A stretch of DNA of 64,000 nt from Perkinsus marinus ATCC 50983 (Eukaryota; Perkinsozoa; Perkinsida; Perkinsidae), in the NCBI RefSeq assembly GCF_000006405.1, contig NW_003215602.1, forward strand, positions 229,564 to 293,563. Direction: 5' to 3'. A program made the translations under genes and the position numbers. Below are positions 54,083 to 64,000 of this stretch, piece after piece. Under the pieces are notes generated by a model. It was given only the letters and a program-made list of their open reading frames with translations. It was not told where the DNA came from and did not search any database. Position 1 is the stretch's first letter. Every line of letters starts with the position of its first letter.

Positions 54083-54907
54083 TCAGCAGGTCTTACTTGG
54101 GATTATCCCTTCCTCATCAATCAGCCTCTTAGGGTCCGGCATGTGCTTGAGGAGGTACGTCGTGACAGCTCTCCACTGGGTATCACTACCAACAGAGGAA
54201 CTCGAGTAGTATCCGACTCACGCGCCCTTCACACGTGCGACAGCATACCTTGAGACATCGCCTCCTGTAAATATGGCTCTTGCATCCAGCCACCACGCGT
54301 AGTGTTGAGAGTAACCGAAATGGTTCGACGAATTCACATGCTTCGCTGCCTAATGTGAACGAGACGTAGCCTTCTCGCCCCGACTGCCACTGTACTTACA
54401 TCATAGTAGCTCTGCAAAGGCATATCGCAAATCTTACAGAGCAAAGTCTGTGCCGCTGTTTCGAGTACACCAAGCTCATTCAAGTCCTTGGAGTACCTGA
54501 GAGACAATCCACAACAGCGAAAGCCCTCAAGCTAGGTAAGCCTCACTTCTCTTTGATATACGCCTCCATATTCTCCCACACCTTGTGTCCAGCTGCCTTC
54601 TGATGGCGCTTTGTGGTCTCATGGAAAGCGATCTCCCCTGGACTCCACAGATCGATCCCACAAAGGGTGCAGATCCAGCTGTCGTCCCTATTGAATTCAG
54701 ACCGAGATGCAAAGAGTCGGATAGTTTAGTAGCAACTCCCCTACCCTGTGGTCTGGATACAATCCTTACAAGCGAACCTCTGATCCGTTTCATCCCAATC
54801 CCTCGGAACCTTCGGCAGTGGGCACTCAGGATCATCATAGTCGCACTGAAATCCCAACAAGTGGACTCATACATACAAAGATGACGAGGAGCTTGATGCT
54901 TTGACAA
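54083..54907 (-). CDS. U1-type (C2H2) zinc-finger protein, tandem copy 2
   Basis: Paralogue of the downstream gene, on the same strand. Visible parts: PRDWDETDQRFACKDC (about 54800-54750), CTLCGIDLWSPGEIAFHETTKRHQ (about 54685-54610), VWENMEAYIKEK, then SKDLNELGVLETAAQTLLC (about 54498-54440), CKICDMPLQSYYDV, an intron (GTAAGT...), and KHVNSSNHFGYSQHYAWW. It ends LLKHMPDPKRLIDEEGIIPSK with stop at 54083, about 30 nt before the first visible exon of copy 1. Such close same-strand spacing fits genes whose mRNAs receive a spliced leader. A further, shared upstream exon is likely, and the start codon was not identified. Confidence 0.52.
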
Positions 54908-54943
54908 ATTTGTAGCTATAGGGTTGTAACGCTTCCGTTTCTC

Positions 54944-55231
54944 TTATCTCTCATACGACCAACGTACCCTGTCTCCAAGCTGTCTACCCTGTTGGGCTGC
55001 TGCACGCTTCAGCACGACAGCGGTATTGACTGGGCGGCGAGTCTGGCGGCCTCGTGACTCTACACGCAGACCAATTCTCGCGAGATTAGGAGGAGAGCTG
55101 GGTTTGGTAGGCCTCAGGATCGCGTTAGCCGAAGTAACCGGTTTCTGAAAATGAATAAGATCAATCAGGTCACGAGAGTAGTTACAACACCATCGAGTGT
55201 CCCCATATGAGAAGGAGTGAGTTGGAGTCAC
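54944..55231 (-). CDS. Basic C-terminal exon of an unknown gene
   Basis: KPVTSANAILRPTKPSSPPN, then LARIGLRVESRGRQTRRPVNT and AAAQQGRQLGDRVRWSYER, stop at 54944. Strongly basic, Pro/Ser-rich. An acceptor TTTTCAG precedes the exon at about 55146. It may be the 3' end of the gene whose other exons lie at 56-57 kb. No family is recognised. Confidence 0.35.
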   Translation of the reverse strand: MTPTHSFSYGDTRWCCNYSRDLIDLIHFQKPVTSANAILRPTKPSSPPNLARIGLRVESRGRQTRRPVNTAVVLKRAAAQQGRQLGDRVRWSYER

Positions 55232-56118
55232 CCATGGACTGAGGTCCTCACATTTTCTGTAAGGTATACAGTATTTTTTTTTTACCAGAAACTAGCTTTT
55301 CACCGTACTAGACTGAGTATCAGGTAACGCCACTTCCTCGAGGGGCTCACCCTGCGCCGTTCACACTTGTGATCGTTCCACAACCCAACACTGCCAAGAT
55401 TGGGTGCCGACCTAATCGGGTATCCAGGGGAGGTGGGAACCCTTGGTGAGCCGATGTCCGAAGGACAATACGTCGAGGGTGTGCTGGCATGGTCGTCGAA
55501 GTCCTGAGGTGATAGGATATAGATGATACTTCATAGAAGAGTAAGCCGATGATTCGAGGCTCGGAATCGACATGGAAGGTTCACAGCAATCACGCACATG
55601 TCACAGTTCTCAACAAGCAAACCAGTAAAAATGCACAGTAGAGCGAGTTCCATTGTAGAAGTGATGCTGAACCTCACTAGAGTTACACTAGTGATAGCTA
55701 CCACAAGCCAACGAGACTCACCACCACTGCGGCTGACGAAGTGCTTCCATCCGAAGCTTGCTGGCTCGTACTGTTGTAGCTGCTTGTCTCCGTGCGCCCC
55801 GATATGAAGCCTTTATACTGGTTATTCTGCCGCGCAGGGAGCTCCCCGATTTTCCCAAGCCTAGGCGTGCCCCACCTCCGTACAGGAATACGCAGGGGCG
55901 TCGGCTCAATCTACAAAAATGGGCCCGATGATAGTAACATCGAACCTATCCCTCCAAAATACATACAAGACGCCTTCTAAAAATTCAGATGAGACCAGGA
56001 GCAGATGCGGTCTGTACCCTGCGATATACGATAGGATCTCACATAATCCTGGGATGCCTCTCCATCCTCCGGCTCTTCATCAGAACTGCACAGGTCCACC
56101 TATCGTCCGGAACAAGCC
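55232..56118. other. No supported gene
   Basis: A T-run at 55272-55279 and ordinary unique sequence. It could be intronic for the minus-strand gene on either side. Confidence 0.35.
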
Positions 56119-57061
56119 TTAGTACAACACTTCATCGATCACCACTACCAAGCTGAGCTGATCCTCATCCGGCTGCCGGTAATCCACCTCATCATCCACC
56201 ATCTCGCTCTTCACAATGAGCTCCGATCTGAGGATAGCATAAATACCAAGTGCCGAGGCAACACTGCTTACTTCCTCGAAGATGGTGTTGGAGAAGCGCT
56301 CACTGCTCTTGTCCGATTTCTGAACACATATGGACATTTCTCTAACCTGTCCTGGGAGCACGCCCCAAATCTTCCCAGGGAATGTAATACAGAGTCTTAC
56401 CCATTGCCATGGCAATCGCTGGTCTCCCAGTGTACCTTAACATGGCTAAGCTTCGCGAAAGACAGCAAGCATTGTAGACAGAAAAAGTACCCCAACGGAC
56501 CTGCGAACAACTTGAAAATATCACAGATCCTGATTCGGAACACTATGATATCGCGATCAAAGTATCTCGCTTATGCATCGCGGACGCTACGAGCCGATGC
56601 TCGGAGTCGCTCTGATCATCACCAAACGATCACGAGAATACACGTGGAGAAAGGCGACACCACGCAACGGGACTGTAGGCTGATTTGCTGCAGTCCCCGA
56701 CGCAACCGCGACTCAACTTGGAAAGTATGGCATATATCACGAAGTGCTCATTCTCGGAAGACAAGCATACAGTTCCCAGTACTCTACGGAATACTGCACA
56801 GACCGTGTGGCTGAAGATCCGATTCAGGAATTCTGGCGACGTAGGATCGCCTCAGTTTAACAATTGAATGATCGACTCATTTCTAACGTTTTCAACAAGC
56901 TGCGACGCATCAATCATAAGCATAAAACCCAATAGAGCGAGCGCAGCTATTTCACCCACACTACATAGATTTCCGTTTCCATCACTCAGCGTGCTTTGGT
57001 TTTCCGACGAGCACAAAACGGTACACTCAGCAGCCATCCTATCCTGGTCATCTTGATTCAA
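56119..57061 (-). CDS. Unknown gene with a further U1-like finger
   Basis: Minus-strand segments: a Met-start at 57061 (MNQDDQDRMAAECTVLCSSE ... LALLGFMLMIDASQLVENV); then about 56860-56760 (FRRVLGTVCLSSENEHFVIYA); a stretch GYFFCLQCLLSFAKLSHVKVH, then WETSDCH (about 56500-56420), which has the C-x2-C-x12-H spacing of a U1-type finger; and a last exon 56340-56119 (KSDKSSERFSNTIFEEVSSV ... QLSLVVVIDEVLY). Donors and acceptors for linking them were not fixed. Because of the finger and the position, I suspect a third, diverged member of the cluster. Its function is unknown. Confidence 0.38.
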
Positions 57062-57214
57062 CTCGATGTGCCCTGCACCAAGAACCCTATGATCGGGAGT
57101 ACCATCATACCATCATTTCTACTGTCAGACGATTTCCCCCAACCCTTCCAATCTGGTGGCTCTAACATTCCTGCTCTGCTGCGGAGCATATTAGGAACAA
57201 CTACGTTACAATAG

Positions 57215-57868
57215 TACCCCCACAAGGTCTACTGAAAGACGTCAGACACTGACAGGAGAATTAATGCCACAATATAAGCCAAAAGACACGGACACAAGAA
57301 CACAGATTCATAACAGCGCTGGGGCGCAGCGAGAGAAAGTTGCGCACGTGCTACTATGGACTATGATTTTGTAAGTAGACAAGTTGCGTTTCACTTAATT
57401 TCGAGACTCCGACACAATGGTGATTTAGTAAGACTATCGTCGCGTTCGAGCTCAATATACGCATCCAACGCGAAGGAGCACTCTACAGAGGAAACCATAA
57501 AATACTCGTGTTATGAATAAAGGAGTCATGATACTTGCACAAGACTATTGGTGGAACAACCTTAAGTTGGAGAAAGCCATAGTCATCGAGTACCTGGCGC
57601 CAAGTTCGATAGAAAGCCCCATTTAGAACCACTAGATTGTCATGGGACGCACTCCTCCCTACTGATCACAAGCTTCGATGACCTCAGTATCGGCAACTGA
57701 TCCGCCAGGTTGGACCACGCTGGTCACTCCATGACGACTGCAAACATCGATCGAGTGCCTGATTCATGTCCGCTTCCAAGAGAGGGAAAGGTATAAAAGG
57801 TGGAAAAGGCAGTAAAGACAGAGAGAAGGAAAGGAACAGCAGGGTATCAGTAGGGCGCACCAGATGAA
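57215..57868. other. No supported gene
   Basis: Ordinary AT-rich intergenic sequence between the minus-strand cluster and the recombinase-like fragment. Confidence 0.4.
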
Positions 57869-58736
57869 AAGATTCAAGGAGGCACAACCGTTGGAAGGAT
57901 CCGAAGAAGAATGTCGTTTGAACGAACAGCTGAGGGGGAGATAGATCAGAACATCGACCATGCTACAATACAAGACAGCAGAGAAGCTGTTTTTAGAAGT
58001 GAGCTCATATCCTATCAAGGCCGACAAAGTCCAGCTAGTCATAAGGGCGTTGCTTTCACTTGAGCCGAAGCTGAATAGCAACACTATCTCTCAGTACGTG
58101 ACTAGTGTCATGACGTTATCAGTAATTAAGGGGTACCCTCATTCGGATAGTCAGGATGAGCTTCTGGTGAAGAGGGCGTTGGCCGGACCACGAAAAATCA
58201 GAGAATCAGCCGGTGTTAGCGCTAAGGAAGCTCCAATAATCTCGGATAAGGCGGTTAGAGCTATAGTGAACTCAGAAACCACCGTTGGATCAGTAAGTGA
58301 CAAGCTAAAAGTGTTAACGCTGATGAGCATTGGTATTGTAACTTACAATTTGTAAGCAGGCTGGATGAAACTTGGAATCTGAGGGAGAAGGATGTTCCCG
58401 TAGCACGATCGACGAATCATTTGAGCGTGATTATTGATATTTGGAATCCCTAGACCGTGGATAGTCTGATACAAAAGACGGTGGAGTGTTGTGCGAGAAC
58501 GAAGGGGGTAGAGTGCGAGACACTTCAGTGCGTAGCGCACGAATTAAAGGAAAGGAAAGAGAACTTGGCCGCTGATGATTCAAGAATCTTTCCTGATATC
58601 CGCAAGACGACTCACGCTCGGAAGTTGAAGGAGCTTCTGCAACAGCAGCATCCGACTAGATACGCGTTGCCATATGTAGATAAGCATGCTAGTATTATCT
58701 TCGGGCGGTCAAGCTCCGGTTTGGAAAATAAATGAG
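57869..58736 (+). pseudogene. Tyrosine-recombinase-like fragment
   Basis: After a broken start, 57960-58355 gives LNSNTISQYVTSVMTLSVIKG ... LLVKRALAGPRKIRE, which is organised like the SAM-like core-binding domain of tyrosine recombinases. Then SDKLKVLTLMSIGIVTYNL follows where the first catalytic Arg region would start. The next segment, after stops, is 58457-58735 (KGVECETLQCVAHELKERK ... TRYALPYVDKHASIIFG). No R...HxxR...Y set is complete, so the identification is tentative. It lies 310 nt from the truncated end of the ATIC gene and points toward it. Confidence 0.38.
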
Positions 58737-58855
58737 CTCATAATCATCCGTAGGAAGTAGAAAAATAGTCCACTTCGAATCCCTGGACATTGAATAGCTT
58801 AGGGTATTTGTGATGGGGAGGCGCAACGCAGACTTTTTATATATATGGGCTGTTT

Positions 58856-58870
58856 ACTAAACAGTGTTTA
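58856..58870. repeat. 15-nt palindrome, 1-nt centre
   Basis: CTAAACA-G-TGTTTAG, between the recombinase-like fragment and the broken end of ATIC. Confidence 0.85.
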
Positions 58871-60012
58871 GAGAATGCACGTATTTTGATCACCATCCCT
58901 TGTATAGGTGGTTTCAACAAAGGAGTCTGTTTCAGCGCTGCTAGATACTCGGGTTGGGGATATTGGTGATTAGCTCATCTCGAGAAATCACAAAGAGCTA
59001 CAGATCATGTATCCGAAGGTTATCGTAACCATTATCGCGAGGGACAGTGGAAACAACTAAGTTGAAACTGTGTGAGCATGTTGCGAGCTTAGCTGTATCC
59101 GCCCTGGAGCGTATATACACCAGGGCCACAGGAGACAAGTTATCACGTGCTGACGGAGCCACCTCATAGATGCAAGGCTCATTACCTGGAAAGCAACGGA
59201 TGGACTTGCGCTGATGAGGATTGCCCTCGATTGAAGAGCCCCGTTATCATGAGAACCCACCTCGCAATTCCGTGCTGGTCACTGCAGCTCCAGCGGGGCT
59301 CACGTGCTTGAAACTGACTGCTGCCGACAGCCTGATGGGGTGATATGAACCGACACAGTGCGACAAAGTACAGTATACCGCATAAACAGACACGATCGGT
59401 ACATACCCAGTAGCCTTGTCCATTTCTCTGACCAGCAGCCATGAGTTAATTGCGTCGAGAAGGTTAATATACCCCGGAACCCCATTGACAACCTGGTATT
59501 AGAATGGGGTGACGGATTGCAGCTATCAAATCATCATCGTCTCATGATGACGCCGATGCCAATCAAGAACTGACCTTGAGAGGCATCTCCAAACCATTGC
59601 CGACTGCACTACACATAGCCGCTGGCTGCTGGTGAGGATTGCACCCGTACTTCAACGATGAAACCACGTCGAAAGCCTGAATGCAACTGGAGTAGTGAAT
59701 CGAGTATATGTCATAACCGCCAACGAGCTGCACTTCACAACTCTCGATCTCAGCCATGCAATCGACGATCAACAATTGATGAAACACCCTCAGAACGAGC
59801 GAGTGGGGCTTACCTGGGTCACAGACTCCCCGAGAGTTTCCTTTGAATCCTCGAGGGAGGCCATGTAGGAAGCTATCTTGCTGTCGTATCTACGGCGCGA
59901 TTGACGAGTCTCATCTGGTCTAATGACTCGTTAAAAGCGAGTACACATGGGGCGGCCCCATTCAAACACATGTTCGGCTAGTGGGGCAAGGTGTACAAAA
60001 CATCACCATAAC

Positions 60013-60085
60013 AGCAGCTTGGCGCAGTGGATAGCGTGTTGGGCTCATAACCCAAAGGTCCCTTGATCGAAACAAGGAGCTGCTA
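60013..60085 (+). tRNA. tRNA-iMet: Initiator tRNA-Met (CAT)
   Basis: 73 nt folding as a perfect cloverleaf: acceptor AGCAGCT/AGCTGCT (7 pairs, starting with the A1-U72 pair), D-stem GCGC/GCGT, anticodon stem TTGGG/CCCAA with loop CTCATAA, a 5-nt variable loop, T-stem CCTTG/CAAGG with loop ATCGAAA, and discriminator A. The A1-U72 pair, three G-C pairs closing the anticodon loop, and A54/A60 in the T-loop are hallmarks of eukaryotic initiator tRNA. There is no intron and no encoded CCA. The gene lies inside a 214-nt intron (60103-59890) of the oppositely oriented ATIC gene. Confidence 0.95.
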
Positions 60086-60086
60086 A

Positions 60087-60090
60087 TTTT
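60087..60090 (+). terminator. RNA polymerase III terminator of tRNA-iMet
   Basis: TTTT one base after the 3' end of the tRNA. Confidence 0.75.
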
Positions 60091-60371
60091 CTGCATTTCT
60101 CACCTCGCTGTTAACGCGAAGGCTTTGCATACCATGCCCCTGGTAAGCCTGACTCAGGCAATCCTAACATCGTAGAGAAACGCGATCACAGGTGTTACCC
60201 GTTGTTAGTTGCCAGCTCTCTGACTAGTTCGTCGTAATCGGAAGGACTGGTGATGACGCAAACGCCATGAGAGTTTTTGGCAGCAGCTCGAATCTGTTAC
60301 ACAAGCTTATCGCCAGAATATAGTGAACACCTAGTGCTTGTGTGGCTCTCCCCAGATAGCTCACCATACAC

Positions 60372-60390
60372 GGTCCGTGTAACACGGACC
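60372..60390. repeat. 19-nt palindrome at an ATIC exon edge
   Basis: GGTCCGTGT-A-ACACGGACC. On the ATIC strand it begins exactly at the codons for the conserved GGP and is followed by a second GTGT, as if copied from the flanking bases. Confidence 0.88.
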
Positions 60391-61044
60391 TCCGATGTCG
60401 ATATTCTCGATGCAAGCCGATAAGCTCGACCCAAGGGACGCAACTGCAGTCTCGAAAGGATACCTCAACAAGCAATACTTAAACAAAGATTCTGTACATG
60501 CTATCACACGGCTGGATCCTGAACATACAAATTAACAACGACTAGATCAATTTTCTCAATCCCGAGCTCGAGTAGCTGCTTTTCATGGGAAGCTTTACCT
60601 CTCACTGCCAACAATGCCCCATGCACCTAGAAGTACACTCTTGAAATCGGGCTTCGAGGTCGCTGAAGAATGAGGTCCTCCAGCAATCGGGCGCACGCTG
60701 AGACAGCTGGGCTTACCTTAGGATTTACATAAGGCAAGGTTTTAACTCACCCATCCAGGATTTCAGGGCTTCCGGTATAATCGCTAACATCCATTACGGA
60801 GTAGCCCAGTTCCTCCATCTTCTTAGCGGTTCCTCCCGTGGAGAGTATCTAGAGAACGCTATTCGGATGAATCCAGAGAGAGAGAACGCCGGATTCACCT
60901 TGACACCGTAGCTTGCCAAGTATTTCCCAAGACGTCTAAGCCTGCCTTGTCACAGACAGACACTAGTGCAGTCTTCACCACTATCAGCCTGGCCTCATCA
61001 GTGCCACTCAAAGCCCCCAAAACTCCATTTTCTGCACCAGTCAT

Positions 61045-61791
61045 TGCTACAAGGATGCAATACCAAGTTATTACCACAACGAAGACTACATGATACATGG
61101 TCAAAGTGTCACGGCAGAACATGCCTAGCGGTAAGACAGGTTGAATCAGCCGACGTGAGAATTTCCTGATCTTATGTGTTATCAACAAGATAGAGGCGAG
61201 TCTATCCTCAATGCGCGATACAAGAGACCACATCGTGCATTTGTCGATGGTTGGAACGACAATCGAAAGTCGACTTCCACGGGGACTGCGATTTGAATAC
61301 ACTAGGTATGTTCAGAAGCCAAAACCACGACAATGGTCTGAGACCGGTCGTAGCTAGGCTGCAATCCCACCATTGAAACGACAACTCGAGATACTCGGAT
61401 CTATGGACAAAAAATTACAGCTATGATGCTAGTACGCTAAATATAGGCGTTAACCAAGGTAGAGGGGATCAATGAGCGATACTGATTCTGCCAGCGTTAT
61501 GTGAGTGGCAAGGCAATGAGCCATATAATGAAAAAATTGAGGTCTAGATAACAATAGTGAAGGGACGCTCGAAAAAGAAATATACTCAGCTAAGTAGCGA
61601 GCACACCTCCAAGCAGAAACATCATCTAGTCATCATTCAAAAAACCCCACATCTTCGGGTACAGGGGCGGGGGGGCACTCTAATGACATTTCTGAAAACT
61701 AAGTCGAAAAAATTGTAAGACGTCACCAACAGATGCATAGTGCGGCGGACAACATAACTGTAGACCTAGGAAAGAACGCTTAGCAAAATTT
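61045..61791. other. No supported gene
   Basis: Upstream region of ATIC. CATCCTTGTAG (minus strand) two bases before the ATG is a likely acceptor. A GGGGCGGGGGGG run lies near 61662-61675. Confidence 0.4.
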
Positions 61792-62873
61792 TCAAAAAGC
61801 GATATCGACTGATCCGTGATGATGTGCGCCTGAGCACATCTGATCAAAAGAGTTCACGACAAATAGAACTCGACCAGCATCATTGACAACAACAGGTCGT
61901 GAGCACTCCCCCTCCTTGACTCTATTCCAACAGAACTTGGGGTAAAAAATAGCCTTGCCCATTAGCGACCCGAAATAGACGCTGGAAAGTGATAGTAGAT
62001 TGATACCTCTCAGCGACGTCGTTGCTGAGGATGTAGACCAAACCAAATAATTGCTACTTCTACGCTCTGAATCGATCACCTCTAGAGTAAGTAATTGTTT
62101 AACGAGAGAATTCTCGGGACAACGAAGCGCTACTGGTCGCAGAGGAAAGATTGTAAACTGGCTTCGTGTCTCCAGATGTAGTGCGTGGGGGAGACCTAGG
62201 AGGTTTGCCGGCTACGACGCCATTGAGAGGGCTCCCAGGAGTACTGCAGCAATAGCTCATGACGGTACTCCCTGATGCTATGCGTGATGACGGGGTGCGC
62301 ATGGTGAAATCAGACGCCGAACGCCCCAGGCTGTTGATGTAGTTCATCGTTGCTCTAGTTGGCCGCTGACCTCGAAGACGTTGGAGTCTGATCGATGAAC
62401 GCAGGGTGTCGATGAGCCCCGTGTAGTACATCCCAGTTGAGCCTCAATATTTTAAAAACGGCAACTAATGGACTTGGAGATCCACTAAAAATTCACTGTG
62501 CTTTGGAGGATCTTCTCCACAGAAGTGTACAGAAACATCGTCAGCTGTCATAAGCGAATGGATAATATCCCCACCTATAATATGCAAGAATGCATCTCCT
62601 AACATCGCTCACGTCCTTCTCGGTAGCCCGATACATACACACTGGGGGCGGTGTCTCGATTTCCACCAGGCATGATCTCCGCGGTAAGGGCGGTGTAGCT
62701 CCGATCGTTGTGTTCGCCTTGCTAACCGATGAGCCGACAGAAGACGCGGATCCGCGAGTACCTTGAGGGCAAAGCAAAGAGCCTCTGTGAGGCCCACACG
62801 AACTCTGTTCAAGAGCTCTTATAAGGGCTCTCGAGCGCCTCAATAGAAAGCGTCTACGGTCCAACATATGCAC
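61792..62873 (-). CDS. Unknown minus-strand gene, probably several exons
   Basis: Three open stretches in order: 62873-62541 (110 codons, MHMLDRRRFLLRRSRALIRA ... CMYRATEKDVSDVRRCILAY), 62431-62099 (Ser/Arg/Thr-rich) and 62079-61792 (GKAIFYPKFCWNRVKEGECSR, VVVNDAGRVLFVVNSFDQMC). The last has the look of a folded domain. No family is recognised, and the links between the stretches were not established. Confidence 0.3.
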
Positions 62874-64000
62874 CCACTTGATTCACCACTGCAATTCCTC
62901 TGTCCAGATGCACAGTCCTCTCCTTCACAGTTGTGAATGCTCGGTGGTGTAACCACAACAGCAGACATCTCAGCCACGGGCGAATCGACAGAGCTCATAA
63001 CGTGGAGCAATCCAACTGGGAATTATGGAGTACAACAAGCAGAGAAGGAGCCAACGCACACACACGACTTCTCATCGATGAACGCTGTCACAGTCCGAAT
63101 TGAAGGAGTCTTCAACTGTAATTATTTTCGCTGCTGCTCGACGAGGTCGCTCGAACCAACTGTTCGTTCATCCATGATGCATCATGTTTGAATTCTCACA
63201 GGGTCCGACTGGTGATCCAGCTCTACCATCACTCTCTCAATCTATGCTCAAGATACACAGTAGAGAGGATACAAAATGAAGAGGCAAACCCCATTCTCAT
63301 ATACAGGGTAACAAGGGACTAAGTTTGTTGCAAATCTGCTCTCAGCATGATTGCAACAGTCAATGGTAAAAAAATACTCATCACAATCACCAATGGAAAC
63401 TATCTAGAAAACGAAGACAAGTGAGTCCGTTGTGTAACCGGACACACGCCGGAAAGTCAGAGGAATGCGCAAAACTGATGGCGCAGTTCTATATTAACTT
63501 GATTTTTTCAAGAGTATTTAGGCATAACCAGGGAGTTTTCAACAATGCTAAGGCTGTATGGACTCGGTGAAAAACATCATGTCGTTAGCCCCCCCATAGG
63601 AAGATCGATCAGGCTCTGAGCAACCATATATACATCGAGCCTCATGTCCTTACGTATAGGAAGACATGATAAGCACATTCGAGTGTATTCAATTCACTTG
63701 AACACAGTACATGCCTGATGTCGGCAACTGGTGATTATATAGCTTCCTGGCCGCTTCAAGACAACACTTCGTCGAGCTGTCCAAGACTCGAGGAGTTCCT
63801 AGCCTCACCGATGACGAGTGATAATGAAGCGATCAAGAACGTGTTAGCTTAGTATTTCATTTTGAAGAACTACCCTCGGGATCTAGAGCATCGCAGGGAG
63901 ATTCCTCTAGCTGCATAAGTCCATCAAATTTGTAGTGAGAAGAGATACGACCAGTGCATATCAAACTATTCCAATTATTTATTTCAAACATTTGATTTAT
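62874..64000. other. No supported gene
   Basis: An open stretch at 62937-63191 (+) is Thr/Ser-rich and unrecognised. Other open frames are short. The window ends in AT-rich sequence. Confidence 0.35.

Larger units (their letters stand above)
59080..61044 (-). pseudogene. ATIC: Bifunctional purine-synthesis enzyme ATIC (PurH), damaged and 3'-truncated
   Basis: Exons (minus): 61044-60899, 60848-60717, 60626-60529, 60463-about 60386, 60293-60199, one ending 60104, 59889-59814, 59676-59575, 59492-59407, and 59331 onward. The IMP-cyclohydrolase part shows [44 protein letters not shown]-type [35 protein letters not shown] and IRAAAKNSHGVCVITSPSDY. The transformylase part shows [52 protein letters not shown], and LSPVALVYIRSRADT near 59110. 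Damage: one base missing after DKAGLDVLG (about 60923); TGA (60749-60747) where the invariant GRVKTLHP Arg belongs; a palindrome at the exon 4 end; and nothing of the remaining roughly 300 residues after about 59085. ATIC makes IMP from AICAR. I judge this copy non-functional; whether another copy exists is unknown. Confidence 0.8.

Noticed and set aside
45835-60749. Reassignment of TGA or TAG as sense codons
   Set aside because: RPL13 and UCHL5 have no in-frame TGA or TAG and end normally. The stops fall in genes with other damage.
60923-60926. Programmed ribosomal frameshifting in ATIC
   Set aside because: Only a short A-run (GGGAAATAC) is present. A single-base deletion or a homopolymer sequencing error is simpler, given the other lesions in this gene.

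Overview
The window is eukaryotic nuclear DNA, most likely from a perkinsid alveolate (Perkinsus or a close relative). The main evidence is: (1) a 22-nt match, on the minus strand at 25923-25944, to the spliced leader shared by dinoflagellates and perkinsids; (2) housekeeping genes cut by very short GT-AG introns, mostly 44-56 nt; (3) likely splice acceptors a few bases upstream of start codons, as expected for trans-spliced mRNAs. The genus is an inference; no database search was possible.

Layout. 1-2.25 kb: remnant of a hAT DNA transposase. 2.35-4.08 kb: palindrome-rich DNA. 4086-10147: nearly intact LTR retrotransposon of BEL/Pao type with 204-bp LTRs differing at one visible position; its Gag region carries an RNA-recognition motif. 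11.79-14.09 kb and 28.27-30.54 kb: two copies of a 2.3-kb segment, each with a minus-strand gene for a secreted 262-residue cysteine-rich protein. 14.4-15.1 kb: two minisatellites. 15.3-24.8 kb: decayed elements, namely a BEL/Pao-like pol remnant, a Ty3-like pol remnant and a tyrosine recombinase. 25.3-25.95 kb: a candidate relict spliced leader in front of a short coding region. 25.95-28.26 and 30.5-33.4 kb: little or no recognisable coding content.

From 33.4 kb the sequence is a compact gene-bearing region: RPL13 (-), a flavin-containing-monooxygenase-like gene (+), a coiled-coil gene (+), a folate/biopterin transporter (+), a small unknown gene (+), an ankyrin gene (+), an mL59-like mitoribosomal gene (+), UCHL5 (+, ten exons), a tandem cluster of U1-type zinc-finger genes (-), a tyrosine-recombinase-like fragment (+) and a damaged, 3'-truncated ATIC (purH) gene (-). 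One ATIC intron contains an initiator tRNA-Met gene on the opposite strand.

The most unusual signal is a large set of sequence-unrelated, perfect or near-perfect palindromes whose arms (6-16 nt) are separated by one nucleotide. Comparing the two 2.3-kb copies shows several of these present in one copy and absent from the other, one with its central base complemented, and one at a site with a short duplication. A related event interrupts the tyrosine recombinase reading frame. This points to an active mutational process, possibly fold-back synthesis, or to a class of very small hairpin insertions.
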